Shown: piece by piece, positions 1 through 13,392 of the stretch
Position numbering within the stretch: position 1 is the first letter of the stretch
Layout: every line of letters starts with the position of its first letter
Source of the DNA: Punctularia strigosozonata HHB-11173 SS5
Taxonomy: Eukaryota > Basidiomycota > Agaricomycetes > Corticiales > Punctulariaceae
Assembly (NCBI RefSeq): GCF_000264995.1
Contig: NW_006767444.1
Location: 746,396-810,395 of the forward strand
Direction of reading: 5' to 3'
Length of the DNA: 64,000 nt
Notes under the pieces: generated by a model
Told to the model about the DNA's origin: nothing
The model's input: only the letters and a program-made list of their open reading frames with translations
Database searches by the model: none
Made by a program: the position numbers and the translations under genes

Positions 1-2
1 AA

Positions 3-804
3 CCGCAAGTGCACCAGGAAGCTCGCATCTACGTAAACAAGCACCCAGTGAGTATTCCACGCGACTTCGACGCGACAAAGAACAGGTGCTTTGCACATGG
101 GGCCCTACCTCCTCCAGCAAGCGATGAAGATACCAACGCCCGCCATTTCCCGCTGGCAGCGGCTGTGCCAGATCGAGTGCACTAGGGTACCATCCAATGC
201 AAGAATATACAGGTGACACTCAACGCCATCGATCTCTTTCTTCCACTTGTAATGGAGTTGAACCTGATAGGAAACGATTCGTCCCCCAAAAGTATTCTCA
301 TCTCTAAGAGATGGTGTGCACCCCGAGGAGGTTCTCTCCCTGAGCCCCTTTCCTTGGTGACAGAATTCAGCCTGGTACTTTACGCCTTTCATTCCACTCG
401 TTCCATTGGCTCGCTATCCTACAAGCAATGGAAGGCGGGGAAGCCCAACATATGATTACCCAGAGATCGATATCCGCCGGCGAAGCTTTCCGGCGAATAT
501 GGAGGAGCGGGAAACCGGCTACCGAGATCGCCGAAGGATGAGCTTAAACAGGGGCTTGGAAGATCTGTTCCAAGGACGACAGGAGCTTGCCGAGGAATTA
601 GCCTTTTCCACCTACCACTCAAGGGCCTGGCCTAGAATTGGACTGCGATACAATCGTCCGCGAGCGGTGACTCCCTTATTCTTCGATGACGTTCAAGCGG
701 CCCACGAAAACAGAACTAACGCCGAGGAGGGAGGAGGCTCGGCTATAGACGGGGGGAATGCTGTAGGTCATGTAACGCCTGCAGAGCTTTCTTTGGCATG
801 GTAG
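3..804 (+). CDS. Possible 3' part of an unrecognised gene
   Basis: Weak call. From base 3 the plus strand is open in one frame (residues such as HQEARIYVNKHP) up to a good donor-like GTGAGT at about 50, and a second open stretch in another frame runs to a TAG ending at 804, with a charged segment rich in Arg and Glu (for example RQELAEELAFSTYHSRAW). These could be exons of one gene cut by the window edge, but I could not place the joining introns and recognise no domain. The minus strand of 105-392 is also open, so the strand is not certain. It lies tail to tail with the DAHP synthase gene. Confidence 0.2.
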
Positions 805-920
805 TAAACGGTATTATCCAGAGGTAGATAACGTGTGTATACATCGACAGGAACGTGACAGGGGGCATTGCGGTACTGAGCTTTGCCCTTTTATGATCAA
901 CGCCATCGCGATGGCGGCCT

Positions 921-2819
<1,899 letters not shown>

Positions 2820-2975
2820 TTTATGTCCTTTTGGGTCTGGCCGCGACGATCGGGTACAACCGCCTCTGTTGCGGGTCGTCGGAATCAGTTGATGGCCGTT
2901 GAGGGCGACGTCCGGTTTGCTCGCTGGGCCGGCTGGAAGAAGAGATGGAGATCTGCAGTTCTTTACTGCAGATTC

Positions 2976-2990
2976 GAGTCATCGCACGTG
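2976..2990. promoter_or_regulatory. Gcn4/Cpc1-type site next to an E-box in the DAHP synthase promoter
   Basis: GAGTCA at 2976-2981 is TGACTC on the gene's strand, the core of the bZIP general amino-acid-control site. Three bases further is a palindromic CACGTG (2985-2990). Both lie about 157-170 bp upstream of the DAHP synthase ATG, where aromatic amino-acid genes of other fungi carry Gcn4/Cpc1 sites. Function is inferred from motif and position only. Confidence 0.5.
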
Positions 2991-3172
2991 CTTATCTCAC
3001 AGAAAATAAGACGTCATCCACGTATCGCTGACGTGGCTGTGCTTCGCGTAAAGCACCGACCACTGGCATGGCCGGCTTTATTTACGGTCATCGTCTAGAC
3101 AAACGGATATCATCACAGTGATCAAAGGTTGGCCGAGGTTAGGCGGATTGCAAGCGCGTACAAGGACAAACA

Positions 3173-4661
3173 TCAAGCATACAAGGAAAGGATCCCCTCA
3201 GCTACTCGCCATTCAGCTCGTGCACTGTCGACGTCAAATTCTCGGGCATTGCTGAGGTCGAGCAACTTGTTGACGCCAGCTTTCCCCCCATTTGCTGCGG
3301 CGATGTCCACATCAAGCGAGTACATTCCAGGCACTTCCAGTAGCAAACGCCGCGGCTCGAGATCCAGCGCGGACTTCGAGACGAGATCGCGCGTCTGATG
3401 CGAAGTTCAGTTACAACAGGTGCCGAGGGAACTATATGAATGCACTCACCATTCCCGGCACTCGTATGTCCACTCGGATCTGATCACCCTGCTGGGACCA
3501 GCTCCACTCAGGACTTCGGGTTTGCAACAGCCTCGGAGACGCCTCGTCGGCCGCGACTATCGGACCGGACATCGGCCCTCCATCGTTCGTTGAAGATCGT
3601 TTCAGGATCCCTTTGGGCTTGAGCTTCGGTGAGGACACATCCTGCACCGGTGAAGGGTCAATCTCTTCAATGAGCTTTTTCTTTCCTTGGTGCGTCTCGG
3701 GCTGGGGTATTATTTCCGCGGTCCCGTGGCGGGAGTTGCCTAAGAATGCAACAGGGAGCGCAATCAACATACGCACACGTCCGAGAACGAGACGGTCCCT
3801 ACCCGTTTGGTACGCAGGACTTGGATTTAGCTCGAGTAATGCTTGTGGAACGAGAACCGTTCGTGGCTCGAGTTTGCCTTTGGAGGCGATATTGGGGGTC
3901 TTGATGTCCCTGGAGAGAGGTATACCGGACTGGGATTCGATGTGTTGTAAAGCGAGCTCTGCAGGAAATGAAAATGCCCCTCAGCTACCCTGTACGCGTC
4001 GGAGGATGAAACGCACGTACCAACAAGGAAGAACCGGAACTCGGTGTCCGCAGCCGCCCGAGATTTGAGCTTGCTATTCACCACCGCATCGAACACGAGA
4101 GACTTGTTCCCAGCTGCGTGAGCATCAGGCCCTCAGTCAATCTCCCGTTCCCATCTCGGGCGGCAGTAAAAACATATAGGGTCCGAACCTTTGTCTTGTG
4201 CCTCGCGACCATGAGAGACGACGACAGGCACGAACCATCCACCTTCATTATTCGGATCGTCCGGATCCTGACCTGACAAGAGTTACCAGCATGAGCTCGA
4301 GCGTGGCGTTCCCAATCTCTCGGACCGCCGACCTTGCATGGCTTTCTGGATTATCTCCTCCGACCCTGGAGGTGGAGACGGTACTGCATGATCATATGCT
4401 ACGGCGCATAGGTCTATGAGCAAGAACCTTGCATACATGCAACACTTGGGTATACTCACCGATGTTGATGAATACCTTCAGCCCTTTAGGGACCGGAATC
4501 GCGCGCACATGCGAAGGTCCGTCCAAGCGATTGGCACTGGAGCTTGCGGTAGCCGACGCGCTGTCCACCGGGGGCACATACGATCCAGCTTGGGTTGCAT
4601 ATGTCTTGATACAGAAACCAGGCGACGGAGAGAGTGAAAGACTGACTAGACCTGCGGTCAT
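3173..4661 (-). CDS. PIH1/Nop17-domain protein (R2TP complex subunit)
   Basis: Adaptor of the R2TP chaperone complex (with Rvb1/Rvb2 and a Tah1-type TPR protein), which helps Hsp90 assemble snoRNPs, PIKKs and RNA polymerase. Visible on the minus strand: N-terminal PIH1 block with PGFCIKTYATQ near 4622-4590 and GLKVFINI near 4470; a middle with GGWFVPVVVS and LVFDAVVNSKLKSR around 4230-4050; a linker with KPKGILKRS; then a C-terminal CS-like domain with QIRVDIRVPGM near 3470 and, after an intron, DLEPRRLLLEVPGMYSLDVD and FDVDSARAEWRVAEG, ending in TGA at 3173. At least four introns. The start at 4661 (MTAGLVS) puts the PIH1 domain almost at the N-terminus, as in the family; an in-frame ATG at 4775 is the alternative. 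Confidence 0.85.
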
Positions 4662-5214
4662 ATTTGTCGGAATATCGAAGTCTGCGTCAAAGGAAGAATG
4701 ACGAAACCCCACCGAAGTAGACGTGAGAATACGCGGTCTCCTCGACGCGCGCTGCTCGACGCCCCGGATGCTCATGAAACCATACTCGTCTCCATTTTCA
4801 TTCGTAACGACGCCAATTTATAGGATAACTTATATATGGGGGGGCTACATGCGCTGGGTAGGACATAGTACTAGTAATGGTACGATAAGATACCGCAAGA
4901 AACGTGGGCTCCAAATGCAATTGTCCAGCAGACCGTCCAAGTAGCAAGGGTGAGGGAGGCGAGGGAGCATAAAGGTGGAAAGGCTTGAATGGTGTCGAGT
5001 GACTGTACCGTTGCAATGAGATCCGGGGGGTGGGGGCGCGGGGCCCATAATAGGATAATAGATATTTTGTTGACTCCTAGAGGAAGGTGAAGTGAAGCGT
5101 CCTTGATCCTTGGTCCGATTTGTGAGCAGTAGACGAAGCGAGAGCCCGGCATAGTCTAAAATGGGGATGTAAGATGCACGATCCATGAGCGAATGACATT
5201 TGAGACATACTGAA
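4662..5214. other. Intergenic region between PIH1 and the RanBP2 zinc-finger gene
   Basis: Holds the promoter and 5' UTR of the PIH1 gene and the 3' UTR of the zinc-finger gene. Open frames here are short and have no recognisable motif. A small C/G-rich run (about 5027-5044) is the only local feature. Confidence 0.5.
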
Positions 5215-7002
5215 TTAAGCGATACAATGGCGATTATTGGGGGCGGCGTGGTCGTTCGTCGGCGACGTGCGCGTGAGGACCTTGCTCTCTTCGCCATCGA
5301 AAGTCCATATATTACCCAACGGATGGGCGCGCAGGCTCGATGAAGAAGACCTGCTCATGTTGCGCGACCGATCTCCCGCATAGACGCGATGCTGCACCTG
5401 GGCCTGAGTGGTATAGATGGCGTTGGCGAGTTCGTCCTCATAATCCTCAACGGAAAGCTCCGCAGAGGTGGTCGAGCTCGGTGACAACGAGGGAGAGTGG
5501 ACGATGTCTTGCAGGAACGAAGGCAGGAGCGTACCCACGGGCGGCTCGAGCACAGCAGGCGTCGACGGGCGCGTGAAGACAGTGGACAGTGGGGACGACG
5601 GCACGGAATGGCGGGCGCCGGAGGTCTGGTAGATGGGGTTCGCGGCGGCGTACTGCGCACCGAGGTCGTAGTGAGACCGCGAGCGATGCGGGGCGGGGTA
5701 TGCGCCGGTGTGCAGACGGTGATGAGCGACGGGCGGCGTGACCGAGTGCGAGCGGAGCGGCAACTGTGCAAGAGGATTGGGAGTCATAGCCGGGCTGCGA
5801 AGCGGTACGGAACCGAGGTTGGTCTCTTGGTTGAGTACGTTCGCGAGGAGTTGTATGCGCTCGGCCTGAACGGCAGCTGAGATCGAGTCTCCGTTCCCTT
5901 CAGCATCTAAACGCGCGTGGTTCAACTCGAATGCCGGCGCAGAATCAACCTGGTGCGACTCACATGGGAAACATGTTTGGCACACTTTTCTACGCCGCCA
6001 GTTGAGGTAGTTGCACTTCTGGCAGATCCAGTCGCCCGGTTGGTGCTCGATGGGCCCGCGGTTGCCGGTGTTCATGATAGGGGGATGCTGCTACCGTCAA
6101 TCAACGACGTTATTCAAAGAGCGCTAGAAAACAAGCATACCTGGATTCCAGCGGAGGCCGGCGGCCTGATCTGTCCTTGCTCGGGGAACGGCTCGTTGTC
6201 CGGCCAATACATGACGCACGGCGAGAGCGGATTCGACGAGACGTTTTGAACCTTGCCGCCAATCGCCAGCGCGCGTCCCGAGGGCGTGAGCAGCGGGTAG
6301 GAGGGCGCAGGCGGTTTGTTCGCGATGAGCGGCGAGCGGGGCGCCGGCGGCATCGGAACCCTGCCGACGGCCGCGCCGTAGGGCGGTTGTTGCGCATGCA
6401 TCGCGTTCGCCAACTGCAGTGGCGTAGGAGGATGTATTTGAGGTTGTGCCACAAATCGAGGCGACGGGTTGGGGCGCATGGCGGGGCCACCGAGGGAGGC
6501 GCTGTTGAGCGCCGCGGTCGAGTTGGTTAAGTTCGGGCGAGGATGGCCACAGCCGATGCAAGAGATGTTGCGACTGAAAACCGGCGATGTTAGCGGGGAC
6601 CGACTAAGACATTGGGTGGCGGCGAAACAGCCGGGGATCAAGTGAGACAAGCGGGGAATGATTGACTGACCCAAAGTTGTGTGCCGCGCAGGTCGGTGAA
6701 GCGCATCTGTGGACAGAACCCGGCGTTAGAACGGGAAGTTACGTCAAGAACGCCAAAAATACGTACATCCAGTCGCCGAGTCGAAAGCTGGACTTCGGGT
6801 TCGGAGGATTACTTGACAGTGTGTATTCCGCGAAGGGGGTTGAAGAAGCCGATGGGTGAGTCGAAGACGACATAGCACCGACTTCAGGGTTCAGTCGCAT
6901 CGAGTCCAATGCGGACGTGAGGCCGGCGATGGACGTGCTTGCGGTTCGTGGGGCGTACATGTCGGGGCGTAAGGGCGTGTCAGAGGTGGTCGTCGTAAGC
7001 AT
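5215..7002 (-). CDS. Protein with two RanBP2-type zinc fingers (putative RNA-binding)
   Basis: RanBP2-type fingers (W-x-C-x2-4-C-x3-N-x6-C-x2-C) usually bind single-stranded RNA or ubiquitin. Minus strand, four exons. Exon 1 starts at ATG 7002 and ends with RLGDW; a tiny exon near 6676-6710 and exon 3 complete finger 1 as ICASPTCAAHNF then RNISCIGCGHPRP. A spacer rich in Pro, Ala and Asn follows, with the segment MYWPDNEPFPEQ. After an intron (about 6081-6140) comes finger 2, GDWICQKCNYLNWRRRKVC, and then a long Ser/Pro-rich, probably disordered tail to the stop at 5215. No RRM is visible, unlike yeast Nrp1. The pair of fingers separated by a disordered linker is seen in other fungal RNA-binding proteins, but I cannot name an orthologue. 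Confidence 0.82.
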
Positions 7003-7269
7003 GTCGGAAGCCTGTTATTCGAGCCACACAGCGTTAGAGAGGAAGAGCAAATTTAAGTAATCGCGTGGACGTGCCGATTGCAGATCAAGCCGCCTCAAAT
7101 TTGACAGAGGCTCGAGCTCCTGTTCGAGTGCGGTGGCCACAGAGAAGGAAGAACCGGAGAGAGAGAGGGCGGCGTCGGCCTAATTACAACGACGTTAGCA
7201 CTTCCGCGTCCATGTCACATCAATGCAGCCATATCAAAAACGATATGTAACATAAAAAAAGGAGGTCCA

Positions 7270-8620
7270 TTAGCTGATGACCGAGCCTAATTCATGACTG
7301 CGGGATGGCGTCGCCAAGGGTGCGGTTCCTGGCTGCAGAACCCTCGTGGCCCGACGTGAATGACGAGCACCCCTCGATCGCTCGTCGATCGGCTCAAAGG
7401 GAAAATGCGAAACACGATCCCTGCCGGCCCGATCGGCCGGCGTTCGCAGCGCACCGGCATGGCGACTGACGGATCCCGCACAGCCCCAAGGGATGACCCT
7501 GAACGCGGACGTGCCATCAAATCCGTGGGCAAACGAAGCCGGCCGAGCCCCATTTTTAGCAGCAACACGCCGCCGTCCTGTCGGGTCCGGCACATAGTCG
7601 AACGCGGATGACACAATTGCAGAGGGGCAGTATCTCGAGCTGGAGCAGAAAACACAAACCTGCTCATGGTCGGCAAAGACAGCGTAGACACCATCGTCGC
7701 CGTCGCGCACCCACAGCGAGACAGGTGCGGGAATCGGCCGCTTGAGAGAGAAATGAGCATCAAAGATCTTTAATCATCGATACTATCGCACGGCTAACCT
7801 CGTGGTTAAGCGCGCAGGAGAATGTGGACTTGAAGACCGTATTGGGGTCAAGAGGTGGTAAATTAAAGAACTGGGGCACGAGCGCATCAGCATTCGACAA
7901 GGAACGGCCGGAGCGCCGATGGCAGGGTCACTTACACGCACGACGCGACTGTGGGTTGCCCGGAATTCAGCATACGAATTGCGGCCGGCTGTGCGGCGCG
8001 AGGATGTCATAGGATACGACATGCAGTCATCGGAACACCCGCTGATGCTGGACACGGGCGATTGCTCCGGGGAGACGATGCCGTTGCCCTTGAGCATCAA
8101 CCTGGTGGGCAGAGGCGCGTGCAAGCGCGTTGGGGACTCCTCTGAATGGAACGACACGTGAAGCGAGCCCGAGGGGGCGAGGGTGGGACAGGAACGCGTT
8201 GAGAAAGCGAGCATGTCTTCGGTACTGGTCCCTGCAAGCAAGCACAGGAGGGAGAGCGGGGCAGGGGACGTCTCAGGGCTGACAAGACAAGGTCGACCGA
8301 TATTTGTGGTCCTGAAGCAGGCTTCGGTCGGAAGCGCGTAGAGATAGAGTGGAAAACGACGATCTCCGCCGCTGGAGTTGTAACGCCAACAAACCGGGCA
8401 GGGAACAACCAAGATCCAGCTGCAACGAGGCGAGACGTTTGTCCAAAGATGGTCAAGAACCCGAGACGAGGACGCCAACCGGCCGGCGCGCGAAGAGAGT
8501 TGCAAAGGCGAGCGAGAAAACGCGCTGACCTCGAGAGGGTGGATGAGCGCACCGGTGACGCGCCCGCCCGAGGTATTTGTTGCGGGCATCCTCCGCTGAG
8601 CGCGCAAATTTGCGTGACAT
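7270..8620 (-). CDS. Unrecognised multi-exon gene
   Basis: Not recognised. A long minus-strand open stretch (about 8625-7783) reads as a Ser/Thr/Arg-rich protein (for example VSPEQSPVSSISGCSDD), and a second stretch (about 7710-7270) contains VRDGDDGVYAVFADHEQ and FDYVPDPTGRRRV, which read like folded protein. The two are in different frames, so at least one intron is needed. The first ATG in a usable frame is at 8620 (MSRKFARSAEDARNKY), but the first exon junction is unclear. It lies in line with other minus-strand genes. Exon limits are uncertain and part of this may be non-coding. Confidence 0.35.
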
Positions 8621-8625
8621 ATCAA

Positions 8626-9489
8626 TTAGAGGATCGCGCGCGACGATGGGCAGAGACCCGAACGCCGCACCCCGTGGGCGGAGGTGAACTAAGAAACGTG
8701 ACGGATCGCGGTGGGAGATCTCGCCTCCACCTTCGGCAGCTTCCCAAACGCTCGCCCATCTCTTCCTGATTGGTGGCGTTGGTCGCCTTTCTCTCGATTT
8801 CTGTCGGAAGTCCTCGCGACCATGTACGGACCCGGGCAAGCGTCTGTTGCCTTTCCTATTGTCTTCGCGAGTTGCTCCGCAGCGTCCGACGACCCATGAG
8901 GCGATATATCCGAATTGATAAATATCGCCGCCTCGTTCGCCGCCCGGGCGCTATTCGAGCGCGCCGCGATCTCCCATGCGTCAGTATGTGTGCTTGTGCG
9001 CCCCTTACGAGAGACCCTACTTTTAGAGAGTTCCGCCAGCGCAAAGCATGCACCCTGGGTCGCATCGTCCAATCGTTATCGTGCATTTCAAGTGCATTTG
9101 GCTATTCTGGGAGGAGTGGCCCAGGCAAGCCAAACAGGTTTGCCAATTGCCAAGTGGCTCGAGCAGGCTCGGGCCTGGGCTTTCCCTCGGCGTCGGATCG
9201 GGAACACAAGCTCGAACCGGCGAGCGCCCCTCTTCCTGACAACGAAACGCATGCCTGTCATCGACGATGCGACCCGACGCCTGCCAACGCCAGGGCTCGC
9301 TTACATCGCCGCCCGACGTTTCACAACCTTAAACCAAGCTTGTTTGCAATTACGCTCGGGTAGAGCCTCTACGATACAGCATGCAGAAAAAAAAAGAATG
9401 GAACGACGGCAAAGTCAGCAAGCTAATATATGACGAATAAATACGATCCGCAACGACACGCCCCTCAGCGCTCCGCTCGACGGGCAAAC
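8626..9489. other. Intergenic stretch, no gene supported
   Basis: Several overlapping open frames exist on both strands, but none begins with a convincing ATG or shows a known motif. It probably contains the 3' UTR of the helicase gene and the promoter of the unrecognised gene at 7270-8620. Confidence 0.4.
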
Positions 9490-12400
9490 CTAGTTTGTCA
9501 ATTTCCGTGGATCTGCGACAGTCACGCCGCCCAGGCTGCCGTACAGCGTTCGCCTCAATCTCTCGCCGGTCAGCCGCACCACCAGCCCGCCCTCCTGGAG
9601 ATACTCGGCATACCTCTGCCACGCTTCGGCGCCCTTGCTCCTCCGAGTCTTGGGATCATTCATGCCATCAACGCCGCCAACTCGGCCTGTCTTGAGCGTG
9701 TTCAGGTTTCCCACCACGAACAGGCCCCGTTTCGCGCGCGTCAGGCCGACGTTGAGCCTCCTCCGGTCCGCGAGGAAGCCGACGTGCCCAGAGGAATTGG
9801 AGCGCACGGTCGAGAAGATGATGACGTCTTTCTCCCGCCCTTCGAAGCCGTCGACCGTCTTGATGTCGATCTGTGGGAGCTGCATCGCCCGCTGGTCTCC
9901 GAGCGCGGCCTGGAAGCGTGCCTGTGACTTGGCGTCCGTCGTCAGCAGCCGCGTTAACAGCCGGATCTGCGCCACGTAAGGCGCGATAACGCCAATATCC
10001 TCTCCCCGCAGATCCTACCGTTATTGAGCGAGTCAGGTCACCGCCGTGATAATTCCGGTGAGGCACGGGGGCACGCACCGGGTTCTGAATCAGCAAATCC
10101 TCGATGACGCTGCACACGATGTCGGCGTCCGTGTAGTTGACCTTGCTCCGATCCTTCGGCGACTCAAGGCCCTGATGATCTAAGAAGATAACGCTCGGAC
10201 GGTCGCCGGTCTGCGGGTTCATCTGAAGATGGGCGGAAGTAGGTGGGCGAAGCTGCGCGGGAACGCCTCCGCTCGAATCCAGCATGCCGTCTCGGAGCGC
10301 AAAGTTATAAAACTCGGCAGAGGGAAACTTGGAGATTTGTGGGTGCATACGGTACTGAAGGTCGAGCATGATCGATGGAACCACTATATGTATCACATAT
10401 CGTCAGAGGCGCTGTATGGCCGAGAACGAGCCCGCTGAAGACTCACCCCCTTCTTCCGTGAGTCGCTCGAAGAGACTGATGCCCAGCCCGCCGGCGATCG
10501 CTTCGCGACTCGTGATCACCGGCGGCAGTTGTTTGTGGTCACCGATAAGCGTCATATGCTGCGACTGCGTACCCCATTAGATGAGACAGGAGGAACCTGA
10601 GATATCACGTACCCCTTTCATCAACGGGATGAGTGACGCTGGTTCTGTCGACATGGAGGCTTCGTCGAGGAAGACGACGGGAAAGTCGATGACGTTCAGT
10701 GCCGTGCACGCAGATGTAATGCACGTCGTGCACACCTTCGAATGAAAAGCGCGATAAGTCCACGCGTGTGGGTAAAAGGCCAAACTGAAACTTACCACGT
10801 CGGCAGCATGTACGACATCCGACAACATCTGCTGCTTAAACGCATATATCCTCTTCCTGATATTCCCCAGCGAAGTCCCACACTGGGTCACCTCTTGGTC
10901 CAGCCTGTCCCGCCTCTTCGTGGCATTCGCCCTCTTCCGATCGTGCTCCGCATCCAAGGGCATGATGCTCAGCTTCTCTGCCGCCTTGGTTGACGACATG
11001 CGTAGACTGACGACGCGCTTTTCCAGCGCCTCCTCTTGTCGCTCGAGCTTCAGGACTTCTGAGTACAGTTCGTGTTGCTCCAGCTTCGCGTCCAGTGTAT
11101 GCGGGTATAAGGAGGGCTTGACCTTGCCACCATATCCCACTCGTAACGGCGATAGCGAGGGGGCTAAACCCTCGACGAGGTTGTCCACGGCGACGTTCGT
11201 GAAGGTGCAAACCAAAATAGGGTGCGGTACGGCAAAATGACGTTTGAGGAGCTTGACAGCCTCGATGATAGTCTTCGTCTTCCCTGTTCCCGGAGGCTAT
11301 CACGAAGTCGATATGAGAGTCCTGAGGTGGGTAGCCAAACAGGCGACGTACCCCTTGCACCAAACTGACGCGTTCGCCGACCATCATAGCCACCGCGCGC
11401 GTCTGACTCTCGTTCAGCGGCAGAACCGGGTCCCCCTCTATGCGCACCGGATTGGGTCGCATATACCTTCTCGCCCAAGACTGAATCAACTGGTCTTCGA
11501 CGAACGCGCCCCTCAATTGCATTGCCGACTGCGCGTGCGAGACCGCAGTATGCGATGGATGATTCAGTGCGTTCTCATCCACGACTTCTGTCCCAAGCTC
11601 TGCTGCGATGGGAACGTCATCGACGCGTAAGTGCCCGTGCGGTGGATACGCCACATCGTCCGGGTCCTGTAGTGGCTGTGGGTCATGATGCACTCCCGGA
11701 GCGGGCGAAAATGAGCGTAAGAGGATATCGCGCAGGTATGTGCCCTGAAGGATCGTCTCCCGCCGACGCGACGTGCCTTCGAAGAAGGAAGGCGGCGGAG
11801 TCGATATGAAGGGGCTGAGATTGGGACGCTCCAACTGCTGTGAAGGGTCCAGCTGCAAGTTTGAGATCGCATCACGCATGCGGTCGAAGATGATATTCGA
11901 GCGGCCTATGTCCAACCTGACGTAGAGAAAGTGACCGAGTGAGCGCTGGATTCGAGTCCGAAGTAATCCGTGACGCGGAGTGCGCAGCCTCCAAAGGCAG
12001 GTATTTACCTCCAAACGCCTTCTTCAATATCCAAGCGCTCCTCAAACGCAACGTGGAGCTGCGTCGGCGTCCGGCTAACCACGCTTCCTCTGCTGGGCTT
12101 CTCCTGGAGCGGATCCAAACGAGAGAGCAATACGGTAGTGCCATTACTGCAGATGTACGTGCCGGAATCAACGTGAGGTTCAAAGCATGCAAGGCAAATA
12201 ACATACTCAAACTTGTGTTCCGGGAGTTCCACACCAGGGCCTGCGGAGAAACTTGCTACGGGGCGCCCAAACTGCGTCGCATTCAGCCAGTATGCACTCA
12301 AACCTGACAATGGTAGTTATGAGACTGTGTCCCAAGAACCGTATCACACGGACAAGCGTACCCGTTAGACAATAACCCTCGTCGCGCAGCCGGTCGAGTC

Positions 12401-13064
12401 CCCACGATGCCAAGCGCTCATTCACCACAGCGTTCTCTTCCGCTTCTTCGGCGGTGAGCAGAGGTAGGAATCTTTCCTCATACGCGGAAGTTTCGGAGAA
12501 GAAGGAATCCGCGGGGTGCAGGCGGCTTGCTGGCGGCTTGATGCGAATGGGGTGGCGAATTGTCCGGGGAGTTGATAAGGAGGAGGAGGGTGAGGTGGTT
12601 GTTCCAGGCGCTTGTAACTTCTTTGATAAGGCTCGTTGACGCCAATCCCATCGCAAACGGCTCGGGGACACGGTATGAGATTGGGAGACGAGTACTTCTG
12701 AAAGTTCCTGGGGGAGACTGGGATCCTCAGGGTCAACTTGAAGCCATGGTGCATCATGAGCTAAGGCCACTGGGTCCGTCGTCCGTGTCAGTTCGCTTGA
12801 CCGCCAGCGGCCCGACAACGAACCCCTTGGCCGAGAGTGTCTCGTCGCAGCGTATATCTCGGCGATCTCTGCAGTAGAGAATGAAAGAGGTTCGGAAGCC
12901 GGGGAGGAACTCTGGACAGAGGCATGAGTCGCAGCATACCGAACGCGAACAGGTCTCGGTGAACCTGCGCGGATGTGGGAGAGATTGCGCGCAAGCGGGC
13001 TCCGAATCTGTCTCTGTGCGGTGATGGCTTGATCAGACACGAGGAGAAGCTCCAGGGGGAGCAT
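9490..13064 (-). CDS. UPF1-like superfamily 1 RNA/DNA helicase
   Basis: SF1B helicase of the UPF1/IGHMBP2/SETX/Dna2 type, which uses ATP to unwind or remodel nucleic acids. In order on the minus strand: N-terminal region with LLTAEEAEENAVVNERLASW near 12400; Q-motif-like LNESQTRAV near 11400; an intron (GTACGT...GATAG) splitting VQG from Walker A PPGTGKTKTIIEA (11276-11296); TFTNVAVDNL (motif Ia) near 11200; Walker B VFLDEAS near 10660; GDHKQLPPVI (motif III) near 10540; DLQYRMHPQI (motif IV) near 10350; VDGFEGREKDVII (motif V) near 9850; LNVGLTRAKRGL (motif VI) near 9740; stop at 9490. All catalytic motifs are present, so it should be active. The N-terminus from ATG 13064 is rich in Arg and Ser with few acids and could be a mitochondrial presequence. 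An exact orthologue (Hcs1-like or other) cannot be assigned. Confidence 0.88.
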
Positions 13065-13392
13065 TCGCGAGAGCCGTAGAGAGGATGGACGAGGGGTTTC
13101 GCGCTGGTGCTGACTCCCTTCCGAATCCTCTGGAAATTCGGGGAAAATAGCATAGCCACCTCACGTGGCAGACGCGTGAACGTGACGAGTTTCCCAAGCG
13201 CGCCGTCCGCGACCGTCGGACGTTTCTTCAACTCCTCCCCATCTTACGGATTTTGCTGGGATCTTGCTCTCACGGCGACTGGGCTGGTTGATCGCAGTTA
13301 TTACCAGCAACCAGTGTCCGGGAACAGGTGCTGCTCTTCCGTACTGATCACCATCTGGCTCAAATCCCACACGCAATATCAATCGCCACATC
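13065..13392. promoter_or_regulatory. Divergent intergenic region, helicase (-) / F-box gene (+)
   Basis: 328 bp separating two opposite-strand start codons; must hold both promoters. I see no distinctive element. An alternative upstream helicase exon with ATGs on the minus strand cannot be excluded. Confidence 0.45.

Noticed and set aside
4845-5297. Minus-strand 150-codon frame downstream of the zinc-finger gene
   Set aside because: Overlaps the zinc-finger gene's last exon in another frame and shows no motif or intron-supported continuation.
8915-9433. 172-codon open frame on the plus strand
   Set aside because: No genuine motif, overlaps other open frames, and lies in a GC-rich intergenic stretch where long frames arise by chance.
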